Assembly (NCBI RefSeq): GCF_900100395.1
Contig: NZ_FNFB01000007.1
Coordinates: 1-64,000, forward strand
DNA from: Nonomuraea maritima
Lineage (GTDB): Bacteria > Actinomycetota > Actinomycetes > Streptosporangiales > Streptosporangiaceae
DNA length: 64,000 nucleotides
Reading direction: 5' to 3'
Part shown: one piece after another, positions 49,863 through 58,937 of the stretch
How the letters are laid out: each line of letters begins with the position of its first letter
How positions within the stretch are numbered: the stretch's first letter is position 1
Notes under the pieces: model-generated
Seen by the model: only the letters and a program-made list of their open reading frames with translations
Databases searched by the model: none
Told to the model about the DNA's origin: nothing
Program-made: the position numbers and the translations under genes

Positions 49863-50840
49863 CTACGAGGCGGTGCGCTGCCGCAGGGTGGCCGTGTGCC
49901 GGGCGACGTCCAGGCCCTTCGCGGTGGTCCAGTCGTCGTTGTGGCAGGTCGTCAGATGGCGGGCGGCCGCGTCGCCGATCAGGGACACCACCGTGCCGGT
50001 CTCGCCCCTGGCGCGCATGCGCTCGACCAGTTCGAGCGCCGCCCACAACGCGGTGCCCGACGATGCGCCGACCGGCAGCCCGGTCACCTCGCGCAGGTGT
50101 CGGGCCGCCGCCACGCCGGCCGCGTCGGGCACGGGGACGACCAGGTCCACGAGGTCGGGCCGGAAGCCGGGCTCGACGCGCGGCCGTCCGATGCCCTCGA
50201 TCCGCGAGGGCATCCCGGTGCCGTAGTCGGGCACGTCGAGGGTCCATCCCGGGAAGTAGGCCGAGTTCTCGGGATCCGCCACCGCGACCCGGCAGCCCTC
50301 ACCGTGGTCCCGGATCCACTGGCCGAGAGCGGCCGAGGTCACGCCGGTGCTCGCGCCCGTCACCACCCAGTTCGGCCGCACCTGCCCGAACAACTCCTCC
50401 GCCAGGTCGTGCGGCACGGCCCGCCCTAACTGGTCGAGGAAGTGGCCGTCGATCTCCCGCGCGGCGTCGTAGATCGCCAGGGGCGGTGTCACGAACCGGC
50501 ACTCGCCGCCGAGTTCCTCCACCGCGAGCGCCCGCGCCGGGCTGCGCTCGCCCGGCATGACCACGATGTACGGCAGCCCGAGCCGCCGCGCGAACCAGGC
50601 CTGCGCGACTGCCGCGTTGCCGCCGGTCGCCTCCACCACGGTCACCCCCTCGGCGATCGAACCGTCGAGCACGGCCCGACGGAACAGCGCCCTGGCGTGC
50701 CGGTGCCGCAGGCTCCCCGTCGGCTGCTTGGACTCGTCCTTCAGCAAGAGTTTGATCCCGTGCGCCGGCAGCGGTAGCTCGATCAGCGGGGTGGGCTCAC
50801 CCGCCGCCAGCACGTCGAGCGCTCGCGTGTCCCAGTCCAT
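49863..50840 (-). CDS. PLP-dependent cysteine synthase-like protein with Lys-to-Arg change
   Basis: The 325-aa protein has the fold type II PLP family (cysteine synthase/cystathionine beta-synthase-like). Visible segments are LLLKDESKQPTGSLRHRHARALF, ATGGNAAVAQAWFARRLGLPYIVVMPG, NWVVTGASTGVT and GASSGTALWAAL. The Schiff-base Lys expected in the PTGS-x-K position is Arg45 here (codon CGG), so the usual covalent PLP link cannot form. It could be inactive, a regulator or an unusual enzyme. ATG 50840 is used. It lies between the nitroreductase-like and PaaX genes on the same strand. Confidence 0.8.
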   Translation of the reverse strand: MDWDTRALDVLAAGEPTPLIELPLPAHGIKLLLKDESKQPTGSLRHRHARALFRRAVLDGSIAEGVTVVEATGGNAAVAQAWFARRLGLPYIVVMPGERSPARALAVEELGGECRFVTPPLAIYDAAREIDGHFLDQLGRAVPHDLAEELFGQVRPNWVVTGASTGVTSAALGQWIRDHGEGCRVAVADPENSAYFPGWTLDVPDYGTGMPSRIEGIGRPRVEPGFRPDLVDLVVPVPDAAGVAAARHLREVTGLPVGASSGTALWAALELVERMRARGETGTVVSLIGDAAARHLTTCHNDDWTTAKGLDVARHTATLRQRTAS

Positions 50841-50944
50841 GCTCCCACCCTGTCAGGCGCGGCCCGGAACAGCACGCCCGTTCGCCATGAGCGAGCCGAA
50901 GGCGAGGAGTCCGCGCGCCCGGGTGGACCGGCTCCTCCGGCGAG

Positions 50945-51817
50945 TCAGTGCCGGGAGGCGGCGCCGTCGTCCATGCGGTCCCACTCTGCCTGGGCGCGCC
51001 GGTGCCAGCGGTTGCGCAGGTCGTGGAAGACCGCCGCCGCCCGCGGGCCCGGCCAGTCGTGGTCGAGCAGCTCGGCCGGCAGGTCGGGGTCGAGGAACGG
51101 GAAGCGCCGCCACTCCTGGATCAGCAGCACCTGGTTGACGAACGCCTCCCGGTCGGAGGAGACCGTACGGCCATCGAAGCCCTCGATGAAACGCACGTAG
51201 CGCTTCTCGACGTCGTCGAGGTCCCACGCGGCGCTGATGAGCTTGGCGGGGTCGCCGATGCCGGCGGCAGGACCCGTCCAGGCGTGCGCCCGGTCGGCGA
51301 GGTCGAGGTCGCGGAGCACGTCGCGGACCGCGGCCTCCTTGGAGGCGTCGGGGACGACCCACAGCGTGGGGGAGGGCGAGCCGAGCCCGAGCCAGGTGAG
51401 CTTCGTGCGCAGCCGGTGGCGCAGCTGGCGCTGGCTCTCCGGCACGCCGATGGTGAGCACGAGCCAGCGGCCGTCCCACGCGTGCGGCCTGCGCATGAAG
51501 CCGTAGATGCGTTCGGTGCCCTCGCGCAGCAGCCGGTCGCCGGCCTCGGTGAGGTTCCAGCACACCTTGCGGCCGTGGCGCACCGACTCGAGCAGGCCCT
51601 CGGCGGCGGTGCGCGACAGCGCCTGGCGCGCCGACTTCTCCTCGACGCCGAGCGCGCCGAGCGCGCCCACCAGGGTGCCGGTCCAGACCTCGCCCCGGCG
51701 TGGCAGCACGAACTCGCCGAGCACCGTCAGCAGCAGCGAGCGGGCGCTGGCCGAAGTCCTCTCGCGCTCGTGCCCGGCCGCCTGGCCGGTGTCCGTGCGC
51801 TGCTCGCGCGGGGTCAC
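50945..51817 (-). CDS. PaaX-family transcriptional regulator
   Basis: The 290-aa protein has the PaaX layout: N-terminal winged helix (SLLLTVLGEFVLPRRGEVWTGTLVGALGALGVEEKSARQALSRTAAEGLLESVRHGRKVCWNLTEAGDRLL, about 28-98), then a Cas2-like central domain (WDGRWLVLTIGVPES) and a C-terminal domain. PaaX binds aryl-CoA esters and represses degradation genes. GTG 51817 has GGAGGG 5 bases upstream. It diverges from boxC across 165 bp, so it probably controls the benzoyl-CoA operons, with benzoyl-CoA as likely inducer. This differs from the BoxR type known in Proteobacteria. Confidence 0.9.
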   Translation of the reverse strand: MTPREQRTDTGQAAGHERERTSASARSLLLTVLGEFVLPRRGEVWTGTLVGALGALGVEEKSARQALSRTAAEGLLESVRHGRKVCWNLTEAGDRLLREGTERIYGFMRRPHAWDGRWLVLTIGVPESQRQLRHRLRTKLTWLGLGSPSPTLWVVPDASKEAAVRDVLRDLDLADRAHAWTGPAAGIGDPAKLISAAWDLDDVEKRYVRFIEGFDGRTVSSDREAFVNQVLLIQEWRRFPFLDPDLPAELLDHDWPGPRAAAVFHDLRNRWHRRAQAEWDRMDDGAASRH

Positions 51818-51918
51818 GTGTGCCCTCCTGTCGTTCGCCGCCCTGACGAGGCGCATTCTCTCAGGCCGGGCAGGCGTACGCGTGCGGAGCCCGTCCACCC
51901 AGTAAATACTACAAACTC

Positions 51919-51948
51919 TTGACGGCGCACTATGTGAGCGTCGAATAT
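51919..51948 (+). promoter_or_regulatory. Probable boxC operon promoter with overlapping dyad
   Basis: -35 TTGACG (51919-51924) and -10 GAATAT (51943-51948) are 18 bases apart, 34 bases before the boxC start. TTGACG and CGTCGAA form an imperfect dyad around the spacer, a likely site for the divergently encoded PaaX-type regulator. Confidence 0.6.
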
Positions 51949-51982
51949 CGGGGGAGACTCCCCTCGTCCAACGGAGCACACA

Positions 51983-53668
51983 TTGCCTGCACCTGCTGAA
52001 CCCACGCATTCGGCTCCGCCGGTGGTCCGCTTCGCGACCTCCCCGGACCGCTACCGTCACTGGAAGCTCGCGGTGGACGGGGCGGTCGCCACCGTCACGC
52101 TGTGCGTCGACGAGCACGGCGGGCTGACGCCGGGCTACGAGCTGAAGATGAACTCCTACGACCTCGGCGTCGACATCGAGCTGTACGACATCGTCCAGCG
52201 GCTCCGCTTCGAACACCCCGAGGTCAAGGCGGTCGTGGTCACCGGGGGTCTGGACCGCATGTTCTGCGCCGGCGCCAACATCAGGATGCTGGCCCAGTCG
52301 TCCCACGCGTGGAAGGTGAACTTCTGCAAGTTCACCAACGAGACCCGGGGCGGCATCGAGGACGCCACCGAGCACTCCGGCCAGACGTGGATCGCCGCGC
52401 TCAACGGCACCGCCGCCGGCGGCGGCTACGAGCTGGCGCTCGCCTGCGACCAGATCGTCCTGGTCGACGACGGGTCCTCGGCCGTGTCCCTGCCCGAGGT
52501 GCCGCTGCTCGGCGTGCTGCCCGGCACCGGCGGCCTCACCCGCGTCGTCGACAAGCGGCACGTGCGCAAGGACCGCGCCGACGTGTTCGCCACCAAGGCC
52601 GAGGGCTTCCGCGGCCGTACGGCGGTCGAGTGGGGCCTGGTCGACGCCGCCGTACCGCGCAACGCCCTGCACGAGGAGGTCGCGAGGCGCGCCGGCGAAG
52701 CCGCGGCGGCCTCCCGCAGGCCCTCCGACGCCACCGGCGTGACCCTCACCCCGCTCGACCGCAAGGACGACGGCGACACCATCACCTACCCGTACGTGTC
52801 CGCCCGGATCGACCGGGCCGGCCGCCGCGTCGAGATCACCGTGTCCGGCCCGCACGACGCGCCCCCGGCCGTACCCGCCGAGCAGGGCTGCGACTACTGG
52901 CCGCTCGCCATGACGCGCGCGCTCGACGACCTCGTCCTGCACCTGCGGACCAACGAGCAGGGGCTCGGCATCTGGGTGCTGCGCGCGGTCGGTGAGCACG
53001 ACCGGGTCCTCGCCTACGACGCCCAGCTGCGCGAGTCGGCCGACGACTGGTTCGTCAACGAGGTCCGCCACTACTACAAGCGCACCCTCAAGCGCCTCGA
53101 CGTCACCAGCCGCAGCCTCATCGCCGTCATCGAGCCGGGCACCGCCTTCGCCGGGCTGCTCGCCGAGCTCGCCCTGGCCGCCGACCGGCAGTACATGCTC
53201 GAGGGCGTGTACGAGGACCGCGACGACGACGCCGAGCCCGCCATGCTCGTGCTCGGCCCGTCCAACGACGGCGACTTCCCGATGGGCAACGGGCTGTCGC
53301 GCCTGCGGTCCAGGTTCTGGGGCGACGACGGCGGCCTCGACGCCGTGCGCGCGCGCTTCGGCGAGCGCCTGGACGCCGCCGCCGCGCAGGAGCTCGGCCT
53401 GGTCACCCTGGCCCTCGACGACATCGACTTCGAGGAGGAGCTGCGCATCGTCATGGAGGAGCGCGCCTCGCTGTCACCGGACGCGCTCACCGGCATGGAG
53501 GCCAACCACCGCTTCGTCGGCCCCGAGACGCTGGAGACGAAGATCTTCGGACGCCTCACCGCCTGGCAGAACTGGATCTTCATCCGGCCGAACGCCTCGG
53601 GCCCCGACGGCGCCCTGCGCCGCTACGGCACGGGCCGCAAGGGCGACTACGACCTCGAGCGGGTGTGA
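51983..53668 (+). CDS. boxC: Benzoyl-CoA-dihydrodiol lyase (2,3-epoxybenzoyl-CoA dihydrolase) BoxC
   Basis: The 561-aa protein is a double crotonase-fold enzyme of BoxC length and sequence type. The N-terminal part has VRFATSPDRYRHWKLAVDGAVATVTLCVDEHGGLTPGYELKMNSYDLGVDIEL and the oxyanion segments CAGANIRMLAQSSHAWKVNFCKFTNE and NGTAAGGGYELALACDQI. The C-terminal half carries GTAFAGLLAELALAADRQYML. It opens the epoxide ring to the semialdehyde-CoA, releasing formate. The start is TTG 51983, with CGGAG 6 bases upstream. It heads a six-gene operon and ends 2 bp before the ligase. Confidence 0.95.
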   Translation: MPAPAEPTHSAPPVVRFATSPDRYRHWKLAVDGAVATVTLCVDEHGGLTPGYELKMNSYDLGVDIELYDIVQRLRFEHPEVKAVVVTGGLDRMFCAGANIRMLAQSSHAWKVNFCKFTNETRGGIEDATEHSGQTWIAALNGTAAGGGYELALACDQIVLVDDGSSAVSLPEVPLLGVLPGTGGLTRVVDKRHVRKDRADVFATKAEGFRGRTAVEWGLVDAAVPRNALHEEVARRAGEAAAASRRPSDATGVTLTPLDRKDDGDTITYPYVSARIDRAGRRVEITVSGPHDAPPAVPAEQGCDYWPLAMTRALDDLVLHLRTNEQGLGIWVLRAVGEHDRVLAYDAQLRESADDWFVNEVRHYYKRTLKRLDVTSRSLIAVIEPGTAFAGLLAELALAADRQYMLEGVYEDRDDDAEPAMLVLGPSNDGDFPMGNGLSRLRSRFWGDDGGLDAVRARFGERLDAAAAQELGLVTLALDDIDFEEELRIVMEERASLSPDALTGMEANHRFVGPETLETKIFGRLTAWQNWIFIRPNASGPDGALRRYGTGRKGDYDLERV

Positions 53669-53670
53669 CC

Positions 53671-55239
53671 ATGACTCTTCCCGGCACCGGCTTCAACGCA
53701 GGCACCTGGCTCGTCCACCGCCACGTGCACGAGGGCCGCGGTGACCGCGTGGCCGTGCGCAGCGGCGACGCCAAGCTCACCTACGCCGAGCTGTCCGACC
53801 TCGTCGGGACGCTCACCGCCGCCCTGCGCGGCCTCGGCCTGCGCCGCGACGAGCGCGTCCTGTTCGTCACCGACGACGACGTCCCCATGTTCGCCGGCAT
53901 CCTGGCCGCCTTCTGCGGCGGGTTCGTCGCCGTCCCGGTCTCCACCATGCTGGGCGCCAAGGAGCTGGGCACGATCATCGCCGACTCCGGCGCCTCGGCC
54001 GTGGTCGCGGGCGCCGACTACGGACCCCAGGTCGAGCAGGCCCTCACCATGGCGCCCGACGTACGCCACCTGGTGTGCGACGGCGACACGACGCTCCCTG
54101 CCCCGGCCGGGATCACCTCGCTGACCTGGACGCAGCTGATCGAGGCCGGTGCGGGCGAGCCGCGCGAGCCGTCCGCCACCGGGGACGACTCCTGGGCCCT
54201 GTGGCTCTACACCTCCGGCACCACCGGAGCCCCCAAGGGCGCCATGCACCGCCACGCCAACATCCGGCACGTCTGCGAGACCTACGGCGACCAGGTGCTC
54301 GGCATCACCCCCGACGACGTCTGCTTCTCCGCGGCCAAGCTCTTCTTCGCCTACGGCATCGGCAACTCCATGTTCTTCCCGCTCTCCGCGGGGGCCGCGA
54401 CGGTGCTGGAGCCGCGCCGCACCGCCCCGGCGGTGGCCGCCGAGCGGGCGAGGGCCGACCGCCCGACGCTGTTCTTCGGCGTCCCCACCTTCTTCGCGGC
54501 GCTGCTCGCCGCCGACCTGCCGCCGGACACCTTCTCCTCGGTACGGTTAGGAACCTCGGCGGGTGAGGCGCTGCCCGCGCCGCTGCAGGAGAGGTTCACC
54601 CGCCGCTTCGGCGTCGAGATCATCGACGGCATCGGGTCCACCGAGGCGCTGCACATCTTCCTGTCCAACCGGCCGGGCGACATCCGTCCCGGCACCACGG
54701 GCCGTCCCGTGCCCGGCTACGACGTCGAGCTGCGCGACGCCGACGGCTCGCCCGTGCCCGACGGGCAGCCCGGCTCCCTGCACGTGAAGGGCGAGTCCAT
54801 CGCCCTCGGCTACTGGCGCCGCACCGACGCCAGCCGCCTGGTGTTCGCGGGCGAGTGGCTCAACACCGGCGACACCTACGTCCGCTCGCCGGACGGCTAC
54901 TACACCTGCCTCGGCCGCAGCAACGACCTGCTCAAGGCGGGCGGCATCTGGGTCTCGCCGGTCGAGGTGGAGAGCCGCCTGCTGGAGCATCCGCAGGTCG
55001 AGGAGGCCGCCGTGGTCGGCCTGGCCGACGAGCACGGGCTCGACAAGCCGGTCGCGTGCGTCGTCGCGGCGGGCGGCGTCACCGCGGACGAGCTCGTGCA
55101 GTGGTGCCGCGACGGGCTGGCCGCGTTCAAGCGCCCGCGACAGGTGATCTTCCTCGACCGGCTGCCCAAGACCGCCACCGGCAAGATCCAGCGCTTCAGG
55201 ATCCGCCAGTTCCTCGCGGAGAGGACCCCGGATGAGTGA
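53671..55239 (+). CDS. Benzoate-CoA ligase
   Basis: The 522-aa AMP-forming acyl-CoA synthetase has the A3 loop LWLYTSGTTGAPKGAMHRH. GIGSTEALHIFLSNRPGDIRPGTTG is the hallmark of the benzoate/hydroxybenzoate ligase group, and the C-terminal Lys lies in KTATGKIQRFRIRQFL. It activates benzoate (or a hydroxybenzoate) to its CoA ester with ATP. ATG 53671 is used; GTG 53665 is possible. It overlaps the reductase gene by 8 bp. Confidence 0.92.
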   Translation: MTLPGTGFNAGTWLVHRHVHEGRGDRVAVRSGDAKLTYAELSDLVGTLTAALRGLGLRRDERVLFVTDDDVPMFAGILAAFCGGFVAVPVSTMLGAKELGTIIADSGASAVVAGADYGPQVEQALTMAPDVRHLVCDGDTTLPAPAGITSLTWTQLIEAGAGEPREPSATGDDSWALWLYTSGTTGAPKGAMHRHANIRHVCETYGDQVLGITPDDVCFSAAKLFFAYGIGNSMFFPLSAGAATVLEPRRTAPAVAAERARADRPTLFFGVPTFFAALLAADLPPDTFSSVRLGTSAGEALPAPLQERFTRRFGVEIIDGIGSTEALHIFLSNRPGDIRPGTTGRPVPGYDVELRDADGSPVPDGQPGSLHVKGESIALGYWRRTDASRLVFAGEWLNTGDTYVRSPDGYYTCLGRSNDLLKAGGIWVSPVEVESRLLEHPQVEEAAVVGLADEHGLDKPVACVVAAGGVTADELVQWCRDGLAAFKRPRQVIFLDRLPKTATGKIQRFRIRQFLAERTPDE

Positions 55240-56221
55240 CCTCGACGTCGACGTGCTGATCGTCGGAGCGGGGCCCGTCGGGCTCTTCGGCGCGTACTAC
55301 GCCGGGGTGCGGGGCCTGCGCACCGCGGTCGTCGACTCGCTGAGCCAGGTCGGCGGGCAGGTCAGCGCCATGTACCCGGAGAAGCAGATCCACGACATCG
55401 CCGGCTTCCCCGCCGTCTCCGGCCGCGACCTCGTCGCAGGCCTGGTCGAGCAGGCGGCGCCGTACGAACCGGCGTACCTGATGGGTCAGGAGGCGCAGCG
55501 GCTCGACCGCGTCCCGCAGGACGGACGACCCGACCTGCTCGTCGTCAAGACCAGCGCCGGAACCGAGATCACCGCCGGGTCCGTCGTCGTGACCGGCGGC
55601 ATCGGCACCTTCACCCCGCGCCCGCTGCCGGCCGGGGAGGAGTTCCTCGGCCGGGGCCTGGCCTACTTCGTGCCCGACAGCTCCGGCTACGCGGGCAAGG
55701 ACGTGGTCGTCGTCGGCGGCGGCGACAGCGCCGTCGACTGGGCCCTCATGCTCCAGCCCGTCGCGCGCAGCGTCACGCTCGTGCACCGCCGCGCCGCCTT
55801 CCGCGCCCACCGCGGCACGGTCGAGCGGCTCAGGTCCTCGCCCGTCGAGATCGTCACCGACGCCCAGGTGGTCGCCACCACCGGCGTTGACGAGCTCGAA
55901 CAGGTCGAGCTGAGCACGGGACGCACACTCCCGTGCCGGCGGCTCGTGGCCGCCCTCGGCTTCACCGCCGACCTGGGGCCGGTGCGCGAGTGGGGGCTCG
56001 ACCTGCGCGACAACCGCCACCTGGTCGTCGACTCGGCGATGCGCACCAACGTGCCCGGCATCTACGCCGCCGGCGACATCGCCGACTACGACGGCAAGGT
56101 CCGTCTCATCGCGGTCGGTTTCGGCGAGGTGGCGACGGCCGTCAACAACGCGGCCGTGCACCTCGACCCCCGCGCCCAGCTCTTCCCGGGGCACTCGACC
56201 GACAACCCCGCCCCGGTCTAG
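55232..56221 (+). CDS. Ferredoxin-NADP+ reductase, thioredoxin-reductase-like type
   Basis: The 329-aa flavoprotein has two dinucleotide folds: FAD (LIVGAGPVGLFGAYYAGVRGLRTAVVD) and NADP (VVVVGGGDSAVDWALML). It lacks the CxxC of thioredoxin reductase and matches the TrxR-like FNR group (SQVGGQVSAMYPEKQIHDIAGFP). It should pass electrons from NADPH to the ferredoxin encoded next, and so to BoxB. This separate pair stands where the single fused BoxA reductase is found in better-known clusters. ATG 55232 overlaps the ligase end. Confidence 0.9.
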   Translation: MSDLDVDVLIVGAGPVGLFGAYYAGVRGLRTAVVDSLSQVGGQVSAMYPEKQIHDIAGFPAVSGRDLVAGLVEQAAPYEPAYLMGQEAQRLDRVPQDGRPDLLVVKTSAGTEITAGSVVVTGGIGTFTPRPLPAGEEFLGRGLAYFVPDSSGYAGKDVVVVGGGDSAVDWALMLQPVARSVTLVHRRAAFRAHRGTVERLRSSPVEIVTDAQVVATTGVDELEQVELSTGRTLPCRRLVAALGFTADLGPVREWGLDLRDNRHLVVDSAMRTNVPGIYAAGDIADYDGKVRLIAVGFGEVATAVNNAAVHLDPRAQLFPGHSTDNPAPV

Positions 56222-56237
56222 TCCAGGAGTTTCCGCA

Positions 56238-56566
<329 letters not shown>

Positions 56567-56570
<4 letters not shown>

Positions 56571-57427
56571 TCGACGGCATGCCGCTCATCGACGCGCACG
56601 TCCACGTGCCGCTGCTCGGCACACTCAAACCGGCGTGGCTGCGGTGGGCGGACGATTTCGGCGCCGACGGCGTCATGGCCGACGTCTGGGACGGTGACGG
56701 CCGGCCGCGCCCCGCCCGCCTGGACGAGCTCTTCGCCGCCGAGGGCGTGGACGTCGCGCTGTTGTTCTGCGAGTACAGCCCGAAGGCGACCGGCACGCAG
56801 GCCTTCGAGGACCTGCTGCCGATCGTCGAGCACAACCAGGACCGGTTCCGCCCGGTCGCCAACGTCAACCCGCACCTGCACTTCCCGCTCGCCGCCGAGG
56901 TGCGCCGGCAGCTCGACCTCGGGGCGGCCGCCCTCAAGCTGCACCCCGTGCACGGCGGCTTCCGCTGCGACGAAGCGGCCCTGTACCCGGCGTACCAGGT
57001 GCTGGAGGAGCGCGGCGTGCCGCTCGTCGTGCACTGTGGGACAAGCTCCTTCCCCGGCTCGGCCAACGAGAACGCCGACCCGCGTTTCCTCATCCCCGTC
57101 GTGCGCGACTTCCCCGGGCTCAACGTGGTGCTCGCCCACGGCGGGCGCGGCTGGTGGTACGACGCGGCCGCGTTCCTCGCCCTGTCGAACGACACCGTGT
57201 GGCTGGAACTGTCCGGCCTGCCGCCCAAGCGGCTGCCCGAGTACTACGCCCGCCACGACCTCACCCGCCTGGCCCGCAAGTGGATCTTCGGCACCGACTG
57301 GCCGGGCGTGCCCGGCACCGCGGCGAACGCGCGGGCCGTCGCCGGGCTGCTCCCCGACGAGGTGGCGCGGGCCGTGCTCGGCGGTAACGCCGCCAAGGTG
57401 TACGCGGGCCTGCCGGGCGGGGTGTGA
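56567..57427 (+). CDS. Amidohydrolase-family protein (Amidohydro_2) in the box operon
   Basis: The 286-aa TIM-barrel metal hydrolase is of the ACMSD/Amidohydro_2 type: metal site IDAHVHVPLLG, then KLHPVHGGFR, VHCGTSSFPGSAN, LAHGGRGWWYDAAAFLALS and the Asp in FGTDWPGVPG. The coupling to ferredoxin (ATGA) and to the hexapeptide gene (3 bp) places it in the benzoyl-CoA operon, but no such step is part of the known pathway. It could hydrolyse a side product such as a lactone or ring-opened compound, or process a precursor of benzoate. Confidence 0.88.
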
Positions 57428-57430
57428 CCG

Positions 57431-57958
57431 ATGCCCGTCTACGCACTCGGGGACCAGACGCCCCGCATCCACCCGGACGCGTACGTCCATCCGGACGCCG
57501 TCGTCATCGGCAGCGTCGACATCGGGGCGCAGGCGTCGGTCTGGCCGGGCGCCGTGCTGCGCGGCGACTTCGGCCGCATCGAGATCGGCGCCCGCACCTC
57601 CATCCAGGACGGCACCGTCGTGCACACCACCGAGCGGTGGCCCACCGTGATCGGCAGCGGCTGCGTGGTCGGCCACAACGCCCACCTGGAAGGCTGCACG
57701 ATCGAGGACCGCTGCCTCATCGGCTCCGGCTCGGTGGTGCTGAACCGGGCGGTCGTCCGCACCGGGTCGGTGATCGGCGCCCAGGCGCTCGTCCCCGAGG
57801 GGCTGGAGGTGCCGCCGGGCCACCTGGCGCTCGGCGTGCCCGCCCGTCCGAGGCCCATGGACGACGACGCCCAGGGACGGTGGATCGACCACGGCGTGCG
57901 GGAGTACCTCGGCAACGCCGAACGCTACCGGAAGGAACTCCGCAGGCTCGACCCCTGA
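57431..57958 (+). CDS. Gamma-carbonic-anhydrase-family hexapeptide protein (PaaY-like)
   Basis: The 175-aa left-handed beta-helix protein has hexapeptide repeats (IHPDAYVHPDAVVIGSVDIGAQASVWPGAVLRGDFGRIEIG), the His ligands around DGTVVHTT and VVGHNAHLEG, and a C-terminal helix (YRKELRRL). PaaY of the phenylacetate pathway is a member and acts as a thioesterase on a dead-end CoA ester. A similar clean-up role on epoxide-derived CoA esters is plausible here. It is the last gene of the operon. Confidence 0.87.
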   Translation: MPVYALGDQTPRIHPDAYVHPDAVVIGSVDIGAQASVWPGAVLRGDFGRIEIGARTSIQDGTVVHTTERWPTVIGSGCVVGHNAHLEGCTIEDRCLIGSGSVVLNRAVVRTGSVIGAQALVPEGLEVPPGHLALGVPARPRPMDDDAQGRWIDHGVREYLGNAERYRKELRRLDP

Positions 57959-58000
57959 CCGGGGTGCTCTCGCGCCGGTCCTCGCGCCTGGCATGCCGCG

Positions 58001-58060
58001 CGGTCGGACAGGGCGCGCGGCTCGGCGGTGCGGTCGGACAGGGCGCGCGGCTCGGCGGTG
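58001..58060. repeat. Perfect 30-bp tandem duplication
   Basis: Two identical 30-bp copies lie head to tail (58001-58030 and 58031-58060; unit begins CGGTCGGACAGGGCGCGCGG) in the gap between the hexapeptide gene and the phosphotransferase-like gene. It is probably a slippage product. Confidence 0.9.
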
Positions 58061-58149
58061 CGGGCGAATGGACCTGTCGCGTTCCTGGGCCCGGCCAGGC
58101 GGTGGCAGGCTGGAAAACCCGTTGTGACCTCGATGATCACCTGTCGATA

Positions 58150-58896
58150 ATGGCCGGCATGGAGCAGCTTGAGGTCGTCGTCGCCCACACCGAGCGGGCC
58201 ACCCTGCGCGTCGGTGATGTCTTCCTGAAGGTCGACGTCGATCAGCAGCGCATCGATGTCGAGGTCGAGGCGATGGCCCTGGCGCCGGTCCCGACGCCGG
58301 AAGTGCTGTGGCGCAAGCCGCCCGTGCTCGCGCTCGCCGCCCTGCCCGGCACAGCGCTCGGCCGGCTCGGCGAGCCGTCCACCGCGCCGCCTTCCGCGTG
58401 GGGCGCGGCGGGCGCCGCCGTACGGGCGCTGCACGACGCGCCGCTGCCCCCCTGGCCAGGCCCGAGCCTCGACGACCTCGTCGCGCGCCTCGACGGCGAG
58501 TGCGCGTGGCTCCTCGCGAACGACGTCCTGCCTGGCGACCTGGTCAAGCGCAACCGCGAGGTCGCCGAGGCCGCGCTGCGTCCGTGGACGCCGGTGTTCG
58601 CGCACGGCGACCTCCAGCTCAGCCACGTGTTCGTCGACGGCGACGAGGTCACGGGTGTGCTCGACTGGTCCGAGGCGGCCCGCGGCGACGCCCTGTACGA
58701 CCTCGCCGTCCTCACGCTCGGCCACGAGGACCGCCTCGACGACGTCGTGTCCGGCTACGGCGCCGACGTCGACCTCGACGTCATCCGCGGCTGGTGGTCG
58801 TGGCGCAGCCTGGTTGCGGTCCGCTGGCTGTCGGAGAACGGCTTCGACCCGTCCTCACCGGGCTGCGAGATCGACGTGCTCCGCGCCCGCATGTGA
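58150..58896 (+). CDS. Aminoglycoside phosphotransferase-fold (APH) family protein
   Basis: The 248-aa protein-kinase-like protein has Brenner's motif FAHGDLQLSHVFVDGDEV (His in place of the usual Asn) and GVLDWSEAARGDALYDLAVLTLG as the metal-binding IDW/LDW motif. The nucleotide-loop region is short. Such proteins phosphorylate small molecules or act in unknown roles; antibiotic resistance is not implied. ATG 58150 or 58159 is the start. It lies after the benzoyl-CoA operon with a gap of 191 bp, so it is probably independent. Confidence 0.8.
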   Translation: MAGMEQLEVVVAHTERATLRVGDVFLKVDVDQQRIDVEVEAMALAPVPTPEVLWRKPPVLALAALPGTALGRLGEPSTAPPSAWGAAGAAVRALHDAPLPPWPGPSLDDLVARLDGECAWLLANDVLPGDLVKRNREVAEAALRPWTPVFAHGDLQLSHVFVDGDEVTGVLDWSEAARGDALYDLAVLTLGHEDRLDDVVSGYGADVDLDVIRGWWSWRSLVAVRWLSENGFDPSSPGCEIDVLRARM

Positions 58897-58937
58897 GGCC
58901 CGCGCGCCCGGCGCGCTGCCGCTGGTGAGCGGCGAGG

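Noticed and set aside
58150-58896. Antibiotic-resistance call for the APH-fold gene
   Set aside because: The fold is shared by many non-resistance proteins and the key Asn is His; only the family is supported.
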